Assembly: GCF_900090045.1 (NCBI RefSeq)
Contig: NC_041782.1
Coordinates: forward strand, 2,008,501-2,072,500
Length of the DNA stretch: 64,000 bases
Reading direction: 5' to 3'
DNA from: Plasmodium malariae
Taxonomy: Eukaryota > Apicomplexa > Aconoidasida > Haemosporida > Plasmodiidae
The position numbers and the translations under genes were made by a program. The notes under the pieces were generated by a model. The model was not told where the DNA came from and did no database searches. It saw only the letters and a list, made by a program, of their open reading frames with translations. Shown here in pieces: positions 10,901-23,561 of this stretch (position 1 is its first letter; each line of letters begins with the position of its first letter).

Positions 10901-13900
10901 AAAAGAAATACAAGATAGAAAGAGAGGAATACACAAATATAAGTTGTAAGAAGAGCAGGCGGAGATGTACTGATTCTCCAGGTAATTCATCTAGTGCATG
11001 TACAGTATCATCTTCATGTGCATCTGTTAAGGTTTCCTCCTTGCGCACCTCTTCGTCATTCGCGTCATCGGTATGTTCATCAAAGTCTTCATCATCCTCA
11101 TTGTCCTTCTTTACAAACGCTTTAAACGAAAAAGTGAAAAGGAAAAGGAACAGCAGTAGGAATAGCAGTAGGAACAGCAGTAGGAATAGCAGTAGGAACA
11201 GCAGTAGGAACGGCAGTAGGAACAGCAGTAGGAATAGCAATAGGCACAGCAATAGACACAGCAATAGGCACAGCATTAGATACAGCAATAGGCACAGCAA
11301 TAGACATAGCAATAGATACTCAGAGAGGAAGAGGAAAAGAGAAACGCTAAGTGTTCCTGTACAAGGGAAAAGAAAAAGACCAACTGTTATCGATTTTCTA
11401 AATGAAAAATGGAATAGATATTCTCATAATGAGGAGGGAGAAGAGAACAAAAACGATGACATATATAGTAATAATGGTAGAAGTGGAAGCCCAAGTGATG
11501 ATCAGTGTAGCGTAAGCTGTAAGGCTACTGACAAGGATAGTTACAACATTGACAACAATAGTGAAAACCTTAGTGGCAACAGCAGTGATAGTGAGAGTGA
11601 TAAGGAAAAGGAGGAGGATGGCATCCGTAATGAGAACTTCAGCTTCGGTAGTTCAGAAGGTTTTGATAAAAAGAGAGATAATTTTTCTTCTAGTAAGGCT
11701 AAAGATAAGAATAAGTATGAGGAAAATCGAAGGAACTGTAAGCATCCGTCTAACATGTGCAGTTTGTGGTTTTTGGATAGGGAAAAGGGATATGCCGATG
11801 AAGCTAGTGGAGGTGGTAGTAGTAGTAGTAGTGGTAGCAGTATGGATAGCGGAAGTGGTAGTGGTAACGAAAACAACATCTATGGAGATGACCTTAGCGA
11901 CCACTGCGGTGGCAATAGTTCCCATGATGATGGTGATACAACTGAGCAAGTGATTAAAATGAAAGCGGATGGAGAAAAGAAGAACAAATTAAGGCAGAAT
12001 AGCAAAGGAAAAGGCAAAGACAAAGGAAAAGGCAAAGACAAAGGAACTGACAAAGACAAAGGAGCTGACAAAGACAAAGGAAACGACAAAGACAAAGGAA
12101 CTGACAAAGACAAAGGAACTGACAAAGACAAAGGAACTGACAAAGACAAAGGAGATGGTGTGGAAAACAAATATATATGGAGTGAAGAGCAAAATAAAAA
12201 TGAAACTAATTGTAGTGAAGAGAAAGAAGAAAATGGAAGAATTAAAAATCGCGTAAAGATAGAAATTCGCAATAATACTGAACAGGAAAGTAACTCACCT
12301 GATGGCTGTGAGAAGGAAGAAAAAGTTTTATTGAGTAAATGGAATTATGAAAGTGGATTGATTAACGGAAGTGATGTATTGCATAGAATCATGGATTCAA
12401 GAAAGGATCATGAGGGGGGAGATTCTAACCGCTGTAATGAAAAGAAGAGTGAAAAGTGTTTAATTATCGGGGAGGAATATACGGACGAATCAGAGGAGTC
12501 TGAGGAGTTAGAAGCATCAGGGAGATTAGACGCATCAGGGAGATTAGACGCATCAGGGAGATTAGACGCATCAGGGAGATTAGACGCATCAGGGAGATTA
12601 GACGCATCAGGGGGATTAGACGCATCAGGGGGATTAGACGCATCGGAGGAGTTGGACGATTCTGGGGAGTCAGAAACAACAAAGGAAGAAGCCGAAATTT
12701 TGCACGATGCAGAGAATGATGAAAAGGAAGGACGCAAAAGATATTGTGGAAAGGGCACAACTGAAACATCATCAGTTCAGAATAAGACCAAAGAGGAAGA
12801 GTTATATAAAAAAGGAAAAACAAATAAAGTCAAAATACAAGATATTAATAAAACAATAGTAGAAGGTAATGGAGGACGCGAAAGAAAAGAAAAATGTAGT
12901 GAAAATTTTGAAAAAGTTGATGAAATTTTTGAGGAAAAGAAAAAACAAGTGGACCGAAATAACATAACAGATGAAAGTTTGTCTTCAGAGGAATCAAGTA
13001 GTGAGTCAACTAGTACAAGCAATTCAGGTTATGATGAAGCTTCAATAAGGTGTGAATCTGATGAGAGCTCGGAGTACTTGTTGGATTGTTCTTCTGATGA
13101 AATAACCCGAACAGAGAGTTCAAGTAATGATGAGAGTAGTAACGATTTGCATAATAGTTATATAAATGATAACACTGGCAAAGTGGAGCCTAATGGTAGA
13201 AATAACAGAAGTAGTAGTAGTAGTAGTAGTAGCAGTAGTAAACGTACTGGTATAAGAAAGGGAGAAGATCGTGGTAAAAGCAGTACACGTAGTATCAGCA
13301 TCATTAACGGTAGTTGTAGTGATAACAGTAGAATTAGAAGTGATAAAAACAGGGTATGTCTTGATAGCCCCCGCAAAAATAAGAACACGAACGATTGCGA
13401 CTTTCCCACCCGTAACGGAGTTAAAAATGATAAGGAAAGCGGAAAAAACAATAGCTGGGGAAATAAAATTATATCGAATAATTATTTTTATAAAAAAAGA
13501 AATGCCTTTCATAAATGCCAATTTGCCATTTGCAGCAATAACGGAGGAGTCGTGAGTCCCCCGAACGATAATGAAAAAGGAGAAGGAGTAGACGTGGAAG
13601 AACTGCAAGAAGTCAATGAATCCCAGGAAACCCAAGTAGTACAAGATGTCCAGGTAGTACAGGATGTCCAGGTAGTACAGGATGTCCAGGTAGTACAAGA
13701 TGTCCAGGTAGTACAGGATGTCCAAGTAACCCAAGATTCCGACGTAAGAGTAAACGTTAACAATTTTTCCGAAATTCTCGTAAACAATGTAAAGTGCTAC
13801 AAGCCTGGAGGCATGTTAGGGGAAAACAACTCGTGCATTATCAAAGAGAACAGGTATATTTACACAACGTTGAAGGATCTAAATTACATAAAAAGAGATT

Positions 13901-16900
13901 TATTTTTAAATTATTTAAAAATATACTTCGTTAAAAAGAAAGTAAATGTGTATGAATATATAATAATGTTGTCTTATTTATTTTATAAGAGATCCAAATA
14001 TTTAGATTTCAATAAAGTGTATTTGTATAACACGATGAAGAAATTATCTCCTTGTTTATGGACATTAAATAGAAAATGTAACGACATTGAGATAAGAAAT
14101 TTGTTTTATTTCATGAGTAAGATATTTATTTTACATGATTATTTTATATTCAGAATAAATATATTTATTTTTAATTGGTTTATATTATATATATATAAAA
14201 TAAAATTAAAAAATGTGTCTTATATAGAAGATATAAACCTTTTAATAAATTTTATGACAGGATTTTTAACAAATAAAAAATTTTTAAATTATTCTATCCT
14301 TTTTATTATTAATGTTATACTTCAAAAAAATACGGGAAGGTCTTTATATATAGGCTTAAATTATGACTACATTTGTTCTCTTTATATTTCCCTTTTTTCT
14401 AAAATTATATGTTTTTCCAAAAGGCACAAAAAAATAGTTTCTACATGTAAGAAATATCTAAGACAAATTGGATACAAAATAAAAGATAACGATTTTACTA
14501 AAACAGATCAAGATGGAAGAGCAGACGCTTCGAATGCTTTCCTGTACCATCATGGTTTACAGAATAGTTCGGGTGATTTACCTTTGAATCATGCTTTTAA
14601 TGAGAACAACGAAACGGTTAGGTGCCGAAGACGAAGTCGTAATAGTGAGTATACATTGAGTAAGCGAGTAATCCGGAATAAAGGAGGGTTAACTAAAAAG
14701 GAAAACTTCTTAACAAGTACAGGAAATAATATGTGCACACAAAATGGAGAGCAAAATGCAGACTCTGAAATTATTAACATGAACAGCATATCAACAAGAC
14801 AAGATTTAATCTTGTTGTATATACTGTACATGTCAAACAATAATTATTCCATTTATATCAATATTTTGAAACACATTTTTGAAAATATTATAAAATTTAA
14901 GTTAACATATAATTTTCACAGGATGAAGATTAAAAGCAGGTATCTGTATAAAAAGATTATTCGTTGCTTACATAATGCGAGGAAAATTATGAACAAGTCA
15001 GGTGGAAGCGGAAGAAGGGGGAGGAAAAAAAGAGAGGGAAAGGTAGAGAAAATGGTAGAAAAAAAGGTACGGAAAAAGGAAGTGGAAAGAATAGAAGTCG
15101 AAAAAATTGAAGTCGAAAAAATTGAAGTCGAAAAAATAGAAGGGGAAAAAATAGAAGGGGAAAAAATAGAAGGGGAAAAAATAGAAGGGGAAAAAATAGA
15201 AGGGGGAAAAATAGAAGGGGAAAAAATAGAAGTCGAGAAAATAGATGACGATAAAATAGAGGAAAAGATGCAAAATAGAGTAGTGGAGGAAAAACCTTCC
15301 AGCAGAATGTGTAACCCTAGTTGTAAGATTAACATTCCATTTAACGATTATGCAAGCAAGAATTATTCTTTTATTTATTTATTCATTGGTCTATTGATGG
15401 AATATATGTCCTTTTCGTTTAACCAACTTGTGTCTTCATATTTTAAGAACGAATCTTTGAAGAATGTGTATAAATTGTTGCTTTCTCATTTGAAAGATTA
15501 TACGGATATAATTTTCAAATACATGAAGCATACCACTCTTAACATGTTGAAACGTTATAAAAACATTTGGTTACGCAATATTTTTACCATTGTGAATTTA
15601 AAGAAAATACATAACTTAGATGAATTTTTTTCTGAAGGGTCTTGCAATTATTGGCTCTCAATGGAACGAGGGGGAATCAGTTGCCGAAAGAGAAGCTCAA
15701 GGAAAGAGGTGGTTATCGTAGGAGGAAATGGAGGAAAGGGGGAAGGAACTGGTGGAGAAATTGGCGAAACAAATTGGAGAAGTGCCGAAATGAATAATGC
15801 TGTTGATAAAGAGCTCAAATCAGAGAAAGGAAATGACGAGAAAATGATAGGTTCAAAAATAGATAAAATGGATAAGAGACAAAAATTTGATACATTAAAT
15901 GCACTGAAGGAACGGTCGAATGAAGAAAGCAGAATAAACAAGATGCAAGACATAAATAAAGATATAATTAGTAAACAAAATGGACATAATGACTATTTGA
16001 ATATAGAATGTAAAGAGGATGTGTTATGTACTAGCCTTAGGAATAGCCGTTTTAATAAAGACAGCAAAGCAAATTACATATCGTGTGATGTAACTACTGA
16101 TGTTAAGAAGAAATTGATAACATTTAAAATAGACAAGGAAGATTTGGGATTTAAAAGTGAACTAGTTAATTATTCATATAATGATGAACATTTTAACCTA
16201 GCTCTTAGAAGAAACAAATTAGAATATTTTAATTTTAAAAAAAGGAATAGAAAAAAAAATTATTTTATATATACGAATTTTGTAGAAAACACATTTTTAA
16301 TATTATGCACATGCTTAAAATTATTTAAAAGTAGTGTACTACTTAAAATTATATTTGATTTATTGTTTTTATTCTTTATTAGTAAAATAAAAAAGGAGCA
16401 ACGTACACAATTTCTTAGCAAAATTTATACAAAGGATAACGAATTACGCTGTATAATAACTAGGATACTAGTCACAAATGACAAAGGAAGAAGCTACTTG
16501 CAAAATGTCTATTTTATCAATTATTTCTTGAAAAGTAGAGAAGCGTTTGGCTCCTTGAACATCGACGTGCAGGCGGTAGAAGTAAACTTAGCATATATAT
16601 ACTCGTTCTACTTTTGTAAGTGTTCAAAGGGGGGTAAGCGGCGGAGGAAGGTGTGGAAGAAGCAGGGGAAGACGCGGGAGAAGACACACACGAAGTGGAA
16701 AGACGGGAAGGACTATTTCAACCAGCGGCTGCACATAAAACCTTGCTCGTGCATGTTTTTAACTTACGTAATTTTTTTTTGCCTCATTTTTAAAAATTTT
16801 CGTATGTATTTTATGCACTTTACTAAATTTTCCTACTCCTTGAAGAGAAAAAGGGGCATTACGAATGAAATGAAGAAAGAGGTTGACACTTCAAAATTCT

Positions 16901-19900
16901 TGAGGGATATGAGCAAAGGAATAGTTAGCACTAAAAATAATGGTAATTCGCTTAAGGATGGAAGTGGTAGTCGTCGTTTTAGTATAGCAGATAGGTTAGT
17001 CCATAAGAGGGATGACTATGAGAAGGTAAAGAAATACTATAATGAGGATTATATTAATGGTGGGTATTACCTTATCGCTGAAAAGTTTATAAAAATGACT
17101 GCGGAAAGGGGAAATACCCATGTAAGTGATGTGGAGGACAAAGAGACTCACTTCAATGAAGTGAGAAAGGGTAATAAAAGCACATTGAATGAATATCCTA
17201 GTCATTTAAATAAATTTGCAGAAGAAATGTACAACCCGTTAGATGTAGGTGTTGCTTCAACTTTGAGTAGATGTACGAACAGCAAAATGTGCGTGAATGA
17301 CACAGAGGAGAAGATCTCCTGCATGGATAAAACTTTTTTAGTAAAACCTATTGGCATTAGGAAGGATGAGTTTAAGAATGTGATAAACAAGTACAACTTG
17401 ATTCCGTGTAACGGGCTTATTAATGTACATTTTGAAAGAGAAAAAAATAGTAAATTACTTTCTAACAGTTGGGAGGAACAAAAGAATACTGATATAGGAA
17501 AAAAAGGTATAGAGAACGTGTTAATAAATGACGAAAATGTAATAGAGAATTTTTATTTTTTTAAGGAAGAAACAGCATATCATATATTAAATATTTTATA
17601 CGAAAAGAAGAGAAGATACAGTACACCAGTAGGCAGTTTTTACTCAAAATTGAACGGCAATATTTTCAAAGATAAATTAGGATGTAAAGTAATGAACAAT
17701 AAAAATTCTAATAATGAGAAGATGAAAATGTATGAACGATATTTAGAAATAATGAGTAGCATTATAAAGTGGAATAAGAACAATATTGAATATAACAATA
17801 AAAAGAAAAAAGACATTAATGGGATAAGAAGAAGGAGAAATAAATATACAAATATTATCATTGATATATATCCCTTAATTTTTTTATCACTGGTTAAGCT
17901 CTTGAACGCGTTCATAATTATTAATGACGATGTTAAGAAAAAAACTTTTGATGTAAAAAATGAAACATTCCCTGTTAATTTACACATATTAGTGGACTTA
18001 GACAAAAAAGATGAATTTTTAAAAGTGCATGAAACTGAGATAAAAAATTATGACAAAGCAAGAGCGATGCATTCTTTTTTTAAAAACTGTTTATGTAGTA
18101 TGCGGCTACTGCCCAACTGTTATTATAACGATAATGATGATAAAAAAAAATTTTTTAAAACACATTATAGTAGCTATGGGGCGGGGGTTGACCCTCTTCC
18201 TAACGATAGTAGGGAGGACCGGAATGGTAATACTAACACTACTGCTACGACTGCTGCGGGTGCTACGACTGCTGCGACTGCTACGACCGCTACGACCGCT
18301 ACGACCGCTACGACCGCTACGACCGCTACGACCGCTACGACCGCTACGACCGCTACGACCGCTACGACCGCTACGACCGCTACGACCGCTACGACCGCTA
18401 CGACCGCTACGACCGCTACGACCGCTACGACTTATGTTCTGAACGAACCAATTAGCATTAAAAGGCGGATGGAAGAGAGAAAATATTTAAATTTAATTGT
18501 AAAATTGCTGTACAAAGAAATAAAAACAGACTTTTTCCTACTTCATGAATATTATGATTACAAATTGTACATATATAGAAGTCTCTTAGTCGTATTAATA
18601 ATTAAGTACTTAACATGTGTTAATAACTTTTTTTCTTTTAAAAAAAAGTTTTTTTTTTTTTTTATTCAAAGATTATTTCGATTATTATGTTTTCGTTTGA
18701 TGTGTCTTTTTTTATGTACTGTTCATGTAAATAAATTAACTAGCGAAATTATTATTATTGATGATGATTTTTTGGTTAACACGTACTGTGCGCATGAAAG
18801 GGGAAGGAAGAGACAGAGAAGAAATAGTACCAAACATTTTCAAAAAAAGTCCTATAACATGTACAAAAATTATGCGGAAAATTATCTCTTCAACTATCAC
18901 TTTGTGGAGGATGCAAAGTTCTCGTTGTGGGAAGTGGAGGTGGGGGAAGAATCAGAGGAGGATGTGGATGAACAAGAGGACAGAGAGGAAGGAGATGAAG
19001 ACGAAGAGGATGTGGATGAACAAGAGGAGGGGAAAGAACAGGATGAAGATGAGGATGAGGATGAAAATGAGAATGAGGATGAGAATGAGAATGAAGAAGA
19101 CTACCTCGAGAGTGGGCATAATAATATAAAACAAGGGGGGAGAAGGCAGCTTGTACGCCAAAACGTAGAGCATGAGTTGAAGAATAACCGCTACAAAACA
19201 AATCTAGGGGAAAAAAACAAACATAGAGGTGATTACAACTCATTGTCGATGAAGAATTACCATGATGGACGTGGGGAAAAAACGCGCGGAAGGAGTAGCA
19301 GTTATTACGGCAATTTAGACAAAAAAGGAAAAGAAAAAGGAGATAGAAAAGATGGTGTGGGTAAATACCCACAAGGAAAGAAGGGCCATAAGACACGCAC
19401 GGTCGATAGGAAAGGAGGCGGCATAGATGTTAGAGAGGTACGAAGTGATGATTATGTTCATAAAAAAGGGAATGATAATGGGGGTGGAAATGCAAATGGG
19501 AAGACTAAACGGAAAGAGGAAAAAATTATTTACAAGCCGTTCGTGCCGTTCGGGAGCCTGGTAATGACCAAAAGGGAAGCAATCAAATTGAAGCTACTGC
19601 CAAAGGAGGAAATAAAGAGAGATAATAAAATATATATAAATAAAAGCATACTGAAAAATATAAGTAAAAATTTTATCACAAATAGTAGTAGCATTAGTAA
19701 TAGTTGTGGTGGTAGCATGGATAAGGAGAACGAGGACAGTATTGAATTATCCATTATATCAATTATAATTCTGTTAAATATGTTGAGAAAGAATTCAAAT
19801 TATTCCTTGATGATAAATTTTTATATAAATTTATTGATAGAAAAATTTTTAGAAAAAAAAAAATACATACATGTAGATGATTACTATCTGATTAATTGTT

Positions 19901-22029
19901 ACATGGTTAAGTTAATTAACCCATTGCATAGTCATAATCACAAGAAAGAATTTTCTATAAATGAAAACAATTGTTTAAAGAAAAAGATGGAACTAATAAA
20001 CAATGGATATAAATTTTACGCTTCGTTATGTAAGTTACCAGCATTTGAAATCATCTTTTTTGATACCTTAAAAGTGTACTTAAGTTTAATTAGTAAGAAT
20101 TATTTAGGCTCTTTTATTTCCAAAATTGCAAGACTGAATAGTATATATACAAACAAAAATTACCACTTTAAGATTAAAATAAGTAGACTGCTCTGTACAA
20201 GACTTAATAACCTTCTCCTAGAGGAACTTATAAATCTAAAATTAAATAAAATCGTTTTGAATAACACAATATCTGCATGTAAATTTTTTTTTATTTCTCT
20301 ACTGGATGAAGATGAAAACTTTGATTTTATTTCACCCCCATCGGATAATCAGACGTCCATTGTGAGGTTTGATCAGCAGGGAGGGGATAAGCAGAAGGAA
20401 GGATGTTGCACTGGATGGACATATGATAGAAGTTCTGAACTAGTGTGGTATGCACATACACAGGAACTGACTCTTCAAAACGTTGCTCGCGTTGAAAGAT
20501 TTGGCAATGCTCAAATATTCGATAATGTTCAAACGTTCTGTAATGCTGATAAGTCTGAAAAATGCGGAAAATGGGGTAAACCTATTACAGTAGGGGAAAA
20601 GAATATTATAAGGTGTGCACTTCCCCCTCATCACAACCACTATTATCAATACTACGACTGCAGTGATCGCTACGTGCACAATGGACAAACTTACTTGTAT
20701 GTGAAAGACGACGCATTGAGTTATTCCAAAGAGGATGCTAAAGAAACGGGACATAGTGTTGAAGGGAAGTGCTGCTCCTCAACTGATCAGGTAAGAAGTC
20801 AAAAGATGAAGGAATGTGGAAAAGATCTGAAGGAGGAAGAGGGAACAAATAACACGGAGATAAAAATGCACGAAAAGGACAAACATATGTACATAGACAA
20901 TTCAGCTTCTCATAGGGCTGATGTGGCTAATATAGCTGATATGGTTGATAAGAGTGACAGATGTGTAAATCGCGACGAAAAAGAAATGGTATATGAAAAA
21001 AATAAATATGAGTGCATTACTCATTCAAGTAAAGTTATTGTTCAAAGTTACGATAAAGAAAGAGAGGACAATAATTTATGTGGGACTTATAAGCATGAGA
21101 ACAATAGTCCTGTCTTCTCAAATTTTGGCCGCATAATTAAGGGTAACAACACGTACCACGTTAAGATAATACATAAGCGCAAATTGGATATGAATTGTAC
21201 AGAGAGGAGCATTGAAGGTGGGCGCGATAATTGTAACGATATTGATAATGTTTATGATAATTTTTATGATAATGGCTATGGTAACGATGATAGTGCTCAT
21301 ATTAGGGGCAACGAAATTAAGAGGACAATAATGTGCTTGAAGCCAAATAACATAAACAAGCTATTGGCTTCCTTTCAAAAGTTAAATACAACGATTTATG
21401 ATTGCGCAAGTTTTATATATAAGAATATTTTAAAAAATAAAAAGCATAAGTCTTCAGAGGATGTAAAACAAAGTAGAAACATATATGAGTGGTTTCAAAA
21501 TTGTATAAATCTGTTAAAATTTGAAATGTCAGTAATTTATCAGCTTTATAATAAATTTCATAACACTGCTATATATATTAAAAAGAAGAAAAGTTTAGTT
21601 AGTCATACGATAAAAATTAATTTTTATAATATAGTAAAAGAAATAAATGAAATGAACAAATATTTAGAGGATTTCCTACTACATGCTAAGGCGAGTTACG
21701 AATTGGCAAAACTGAATAAAGAAAAAGAGGAAATATTACTTGAGTCAGAACGCCAATCGATAAATGATAAGGTAAAAGAAGTAAACCATGTGGGCGAGGA
21801 AAATGTACAAGCGATAAAAGAAAATAAAAAAAATGATGAAGATTTTATTAAAGACTACAATGAATTAAATTCCTTTTTAGATTTTACTTTAGATAAACCA
21901 ACAGGTATATTATCAGAAAGAACGAATGAAAAAAGCAATTCTCAAGATCCCAAATATATAGATATTCATGCGATAAATGAATATTCGGTGGATGAAGATT
22001 GGCTCATGTATATTAGATCATTAATTTGA
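7914..22029 (+). CDS. Giant conserved Plasmodium protein (~4,630 aa), unknown function
   Basis: The main exon is open from 8288 to the TGA at 22027-22029, but its frame has no ATG near the 5' end. The best model places the ATG at 7914 and splices at 8070/8288: donor cg|gtaatg, and acceptor tttcatcag|g after a pyrimidine run. The phases agree (157 nt, then two bases completing Gly), and the intron contains a 22-A run. The alternative is one unspliced exon with an indel in that run. The N-terminal 1,850 residues are Asn/Ser-rich and low-complexity. Helical, hydrophobic, globular-looking blocks follow near residues 1,860-2,080, 2,180-2,240, 2,360-2,450, 2,660-2,860, 3,400-3,480 and 3,830-4,010 (counted from 8263), separated by charged repeats. 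A C-terminal helical segment ends MYIRSLI. I see no catalytic motif, signal peptide or clear membrane span. Alternating helical blocks and disordered spacers suggest a scaffold, but no family is recognised. Confidence 0.85.
8598..8750 (+). repeat. 15-bp coding repeat (NISGIG type)
   Basis: Tandem units such as ggaaatattagcggtatt encode Ile-Ser-Gly/Ser-Ile-Gly/Asp-Asn in the giant protein, near its N-terminus. Confidence 0.85.
8955..9200 (+). repeat. 24-bp coding repeat (NISSQNMN type)
   Basis: About ten units of 24 bp (aatatttcaggtcaaaatatgaac and variants) encode Asn-Ile-Ser-Gly/Ser-Gln-Asn-Met/Val-Asn/Gly/Ser in the giant protein. Confidence 0.88.
11148..11325 (+). repeat. Ser-Arg-Asn/His coding repeat
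   Basis: 12-bp units (agcagtaggaac, later agcaataggcac) encode Ser-Ser/Asn-Arg-Asn/His, preceding a basic stretch in the giant protein. An RS-like composition could suggest nuclear localisation, but this is inference only. Confidence 0.85.
12003..12153 (+). repeat. 18-bp coding repeat (GTDKDK type)
   Basis: About eight units of aaaggaactgacaaagac encode Lys-Gly-Thr/Lys/Ala/Asn-Asp/Lys-Lys-Asp in the giant protein. Confidence 0.88.
12510..12650 (+). repeat. 18-bp coding repeat (DASGRL type)
   Basis: About eight 18-bp units (gacgcatcagggagatta) encode Asp-Ala-Ser-Gly-Arg/Gly-Leu within an acidic region of the giant protein. The central units are identical at the DNA level. Confidence 0.9.
13630..13732 (+). 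repeat. 18-bp coding repeat (VVQDVQ type)
   Basis: Five to six units of gtagtacaggatgtccag encode Val-Val-Gln-Asp-Val-Gln just before the first long helical block of the giant protein. Confidence 0.9.
15078..15260 (+). repeat. 15-bp coding repeat (KIEGE/KIEVE type)
   Basis: About eleven units of gaaaaaatagaaggg or gaaaaaattgaagtc encode Glu-Lys-Ile-Glu-Gly/Val. This forms a charged, probably helical spacer in the giant protein. Confidence 0.88.
18235..18433 (+). repeat. GC-rich 9-bp coding repeat (Thr-Thr-Ala)
   Basis: About 18 almost perfect copies of gctacgacc encode Ala-Thr-Thr. The unit is six of nine G/C, far above the rest of the gene, and Thr is coded by ACG and ACC, codons that are otherwise uncommon here. 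The flanking triplets are degenerate versions (actgctacgactgctgcg). Confidence 0.92.
18945..19098 (+). repeat. Acidic Asp/Glu/Asn low-complexity coding tract
   Basis: A purine-rich stretch of ga/gat/gaa/aat codons encodes an almost purely acidic segment in the giant protein. It is followed by a Lys/Arg/Gly-rich disordered stretch. Confidence 0.85.
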
Positions 22030-22823
22030 TGTGCAAATGACGCACATATAGATGTTTAGAAGTGTATGAAAATGTACATACCGTGTTACAAAGTAATGTA
22101 CCTTTTTACATTATTCTTAAAAGAAAGAAAAAAAAATCTGCTTTCCCCTCTTATTATGTATACAACCATTTTGATGTATTTCCGCTGCGCAAAACTGAAA
22201 TGCCCATTTTTTTTTGAATAAACTTAAAATTTCTTTTCCGTTTCGTGTTATAATAAAGTATACATCATTTTTGCATTTCTTACCTTTTCCTTCCATCGGT
22301 TAGCTAAACCGTATCGCGTGCATAGAATAAGCGCACATATATATATATATATATACATACATACATTTATGTTGTTTATATATGTGTATTATTGTTCATT
22401 ATATTCCTATTTGAATTTTTTTATTTTTTTTTGTATTTTTTGAAATTAAATTTTTTCCTTACCTTGGAATGTACAAAATTTGAGGACGGCGTTGAGGGCG
22501 TAAGCATGCATTCCCCCACGCGATAAGTGATATTGTGTAAGTATATATAGTCAAATTCATACATATATATGCATGCATAAACACGTTTATACCCCTAGTG
22601 ATATTTTTTACCTCTACTTTGAATAGCCATAATGAATATTCATGAAAGTGTAACACTTGTGACGCATAGAAGTTATAGCACGTTATGTTGTGTTACGTTA
22701 TGATATGCTATGTTTTGACATATGTTCTTTTTTTTTCTTTTTTTTTGTTAAACTTTTTTCCCCCAAGAGTACATTTTTGAAACCTTTTTTTAGTAAACAA
22801 AAGGCACAAAAAAATAAAAAATA

Positions 22824-22884
<61 letters not shown>

Positions 22885-23336
22885 AATACATATTTCCTTA
22901 CATATGTATACTTATCTGTACGACTTTTCTTTTTAAAAATATCGCAATTATAAAAATACAGGGAGGATGTACCCCTTACCTGCATCCCTTTTTTTTATAT
23001 GCGACCAAAAAAAATGCAGAATTTTGTAAGGAGAAAAGGGCTTCTTGTAACCTGACATTTACAACACAAAAGCGACAAAAAATAAAATTATACGTTTGTG
23101 CTAAATGAGAGTGTGTACTATTGCACGTATATATATGTATGTACATGTGTTCACATGTTTGTTCGCATAACTGTGTATAAAGATACCACCAAAGAAGTAG
23201 AATCTTCTGTTATTACAAGAAAAAACGTCCCCTTCCCCCCCTTTGCTATGAGAATTTGCTCATATCTCGTGGTTCCCATCTGGCAGATATTCTTTTATCC
23301 ATATATTGTGATAAGTATTAAATAACTGAAAGATAA
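22030..23336. other. Intergenic region, 3' side of giant gene and upstream of EF-Ts
   Basis: Non-coding and AT-rich, with a (TA)n/poly(A) block at about 22823-22880. It also contains a catgca hexamer (22505-22510) and a tgcatgca octamer (22570-22577), discussed in the findings. I see no gene here. Confidence 0.65.
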
Positions 23337-23351
23337 ATCAATAAATTAAAT

Positions 23352-23550
23352 GGATTATACGGACTAAACGGACTAAATGACTTAAACGAATTAAACGAAT
23401 TAAACGAATTAAACGGACTAAACGAATTAAACGGACTAAACGAATTAAACGGACTAAACGAATTAAACGGACTAAACGAATTAAACGGACTAAACGAATT
23501 AAACGGACTAAACGAATTAAACGGACTAAACGAATTAAACGGACTAAACG
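23352..23550 (+). repeat. 18-bp minisatellite directly upstream of EF-Ts
   Basis: About nine units of gaattaaacggactaaac, with some half-units, end about 12 bp before the EF-Ts ATG. Read in the EF-Ts frame the array is open (Glu-Leu-Asn-Gly-Leu-Asn) back to a TAA at 23334, but it contains no ATG. Confidence 0.92.
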
Positions 23551-23561
23551 AATTAAATGAG

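Noticed and set aside
11122..19396. Numerous minus-strand open frames opposite the giant gene
   Set aside because: All lie opposite repeat islands of the plus-strand gene and have compositions that are the reverse complement of those repeats; none has independent coding features.
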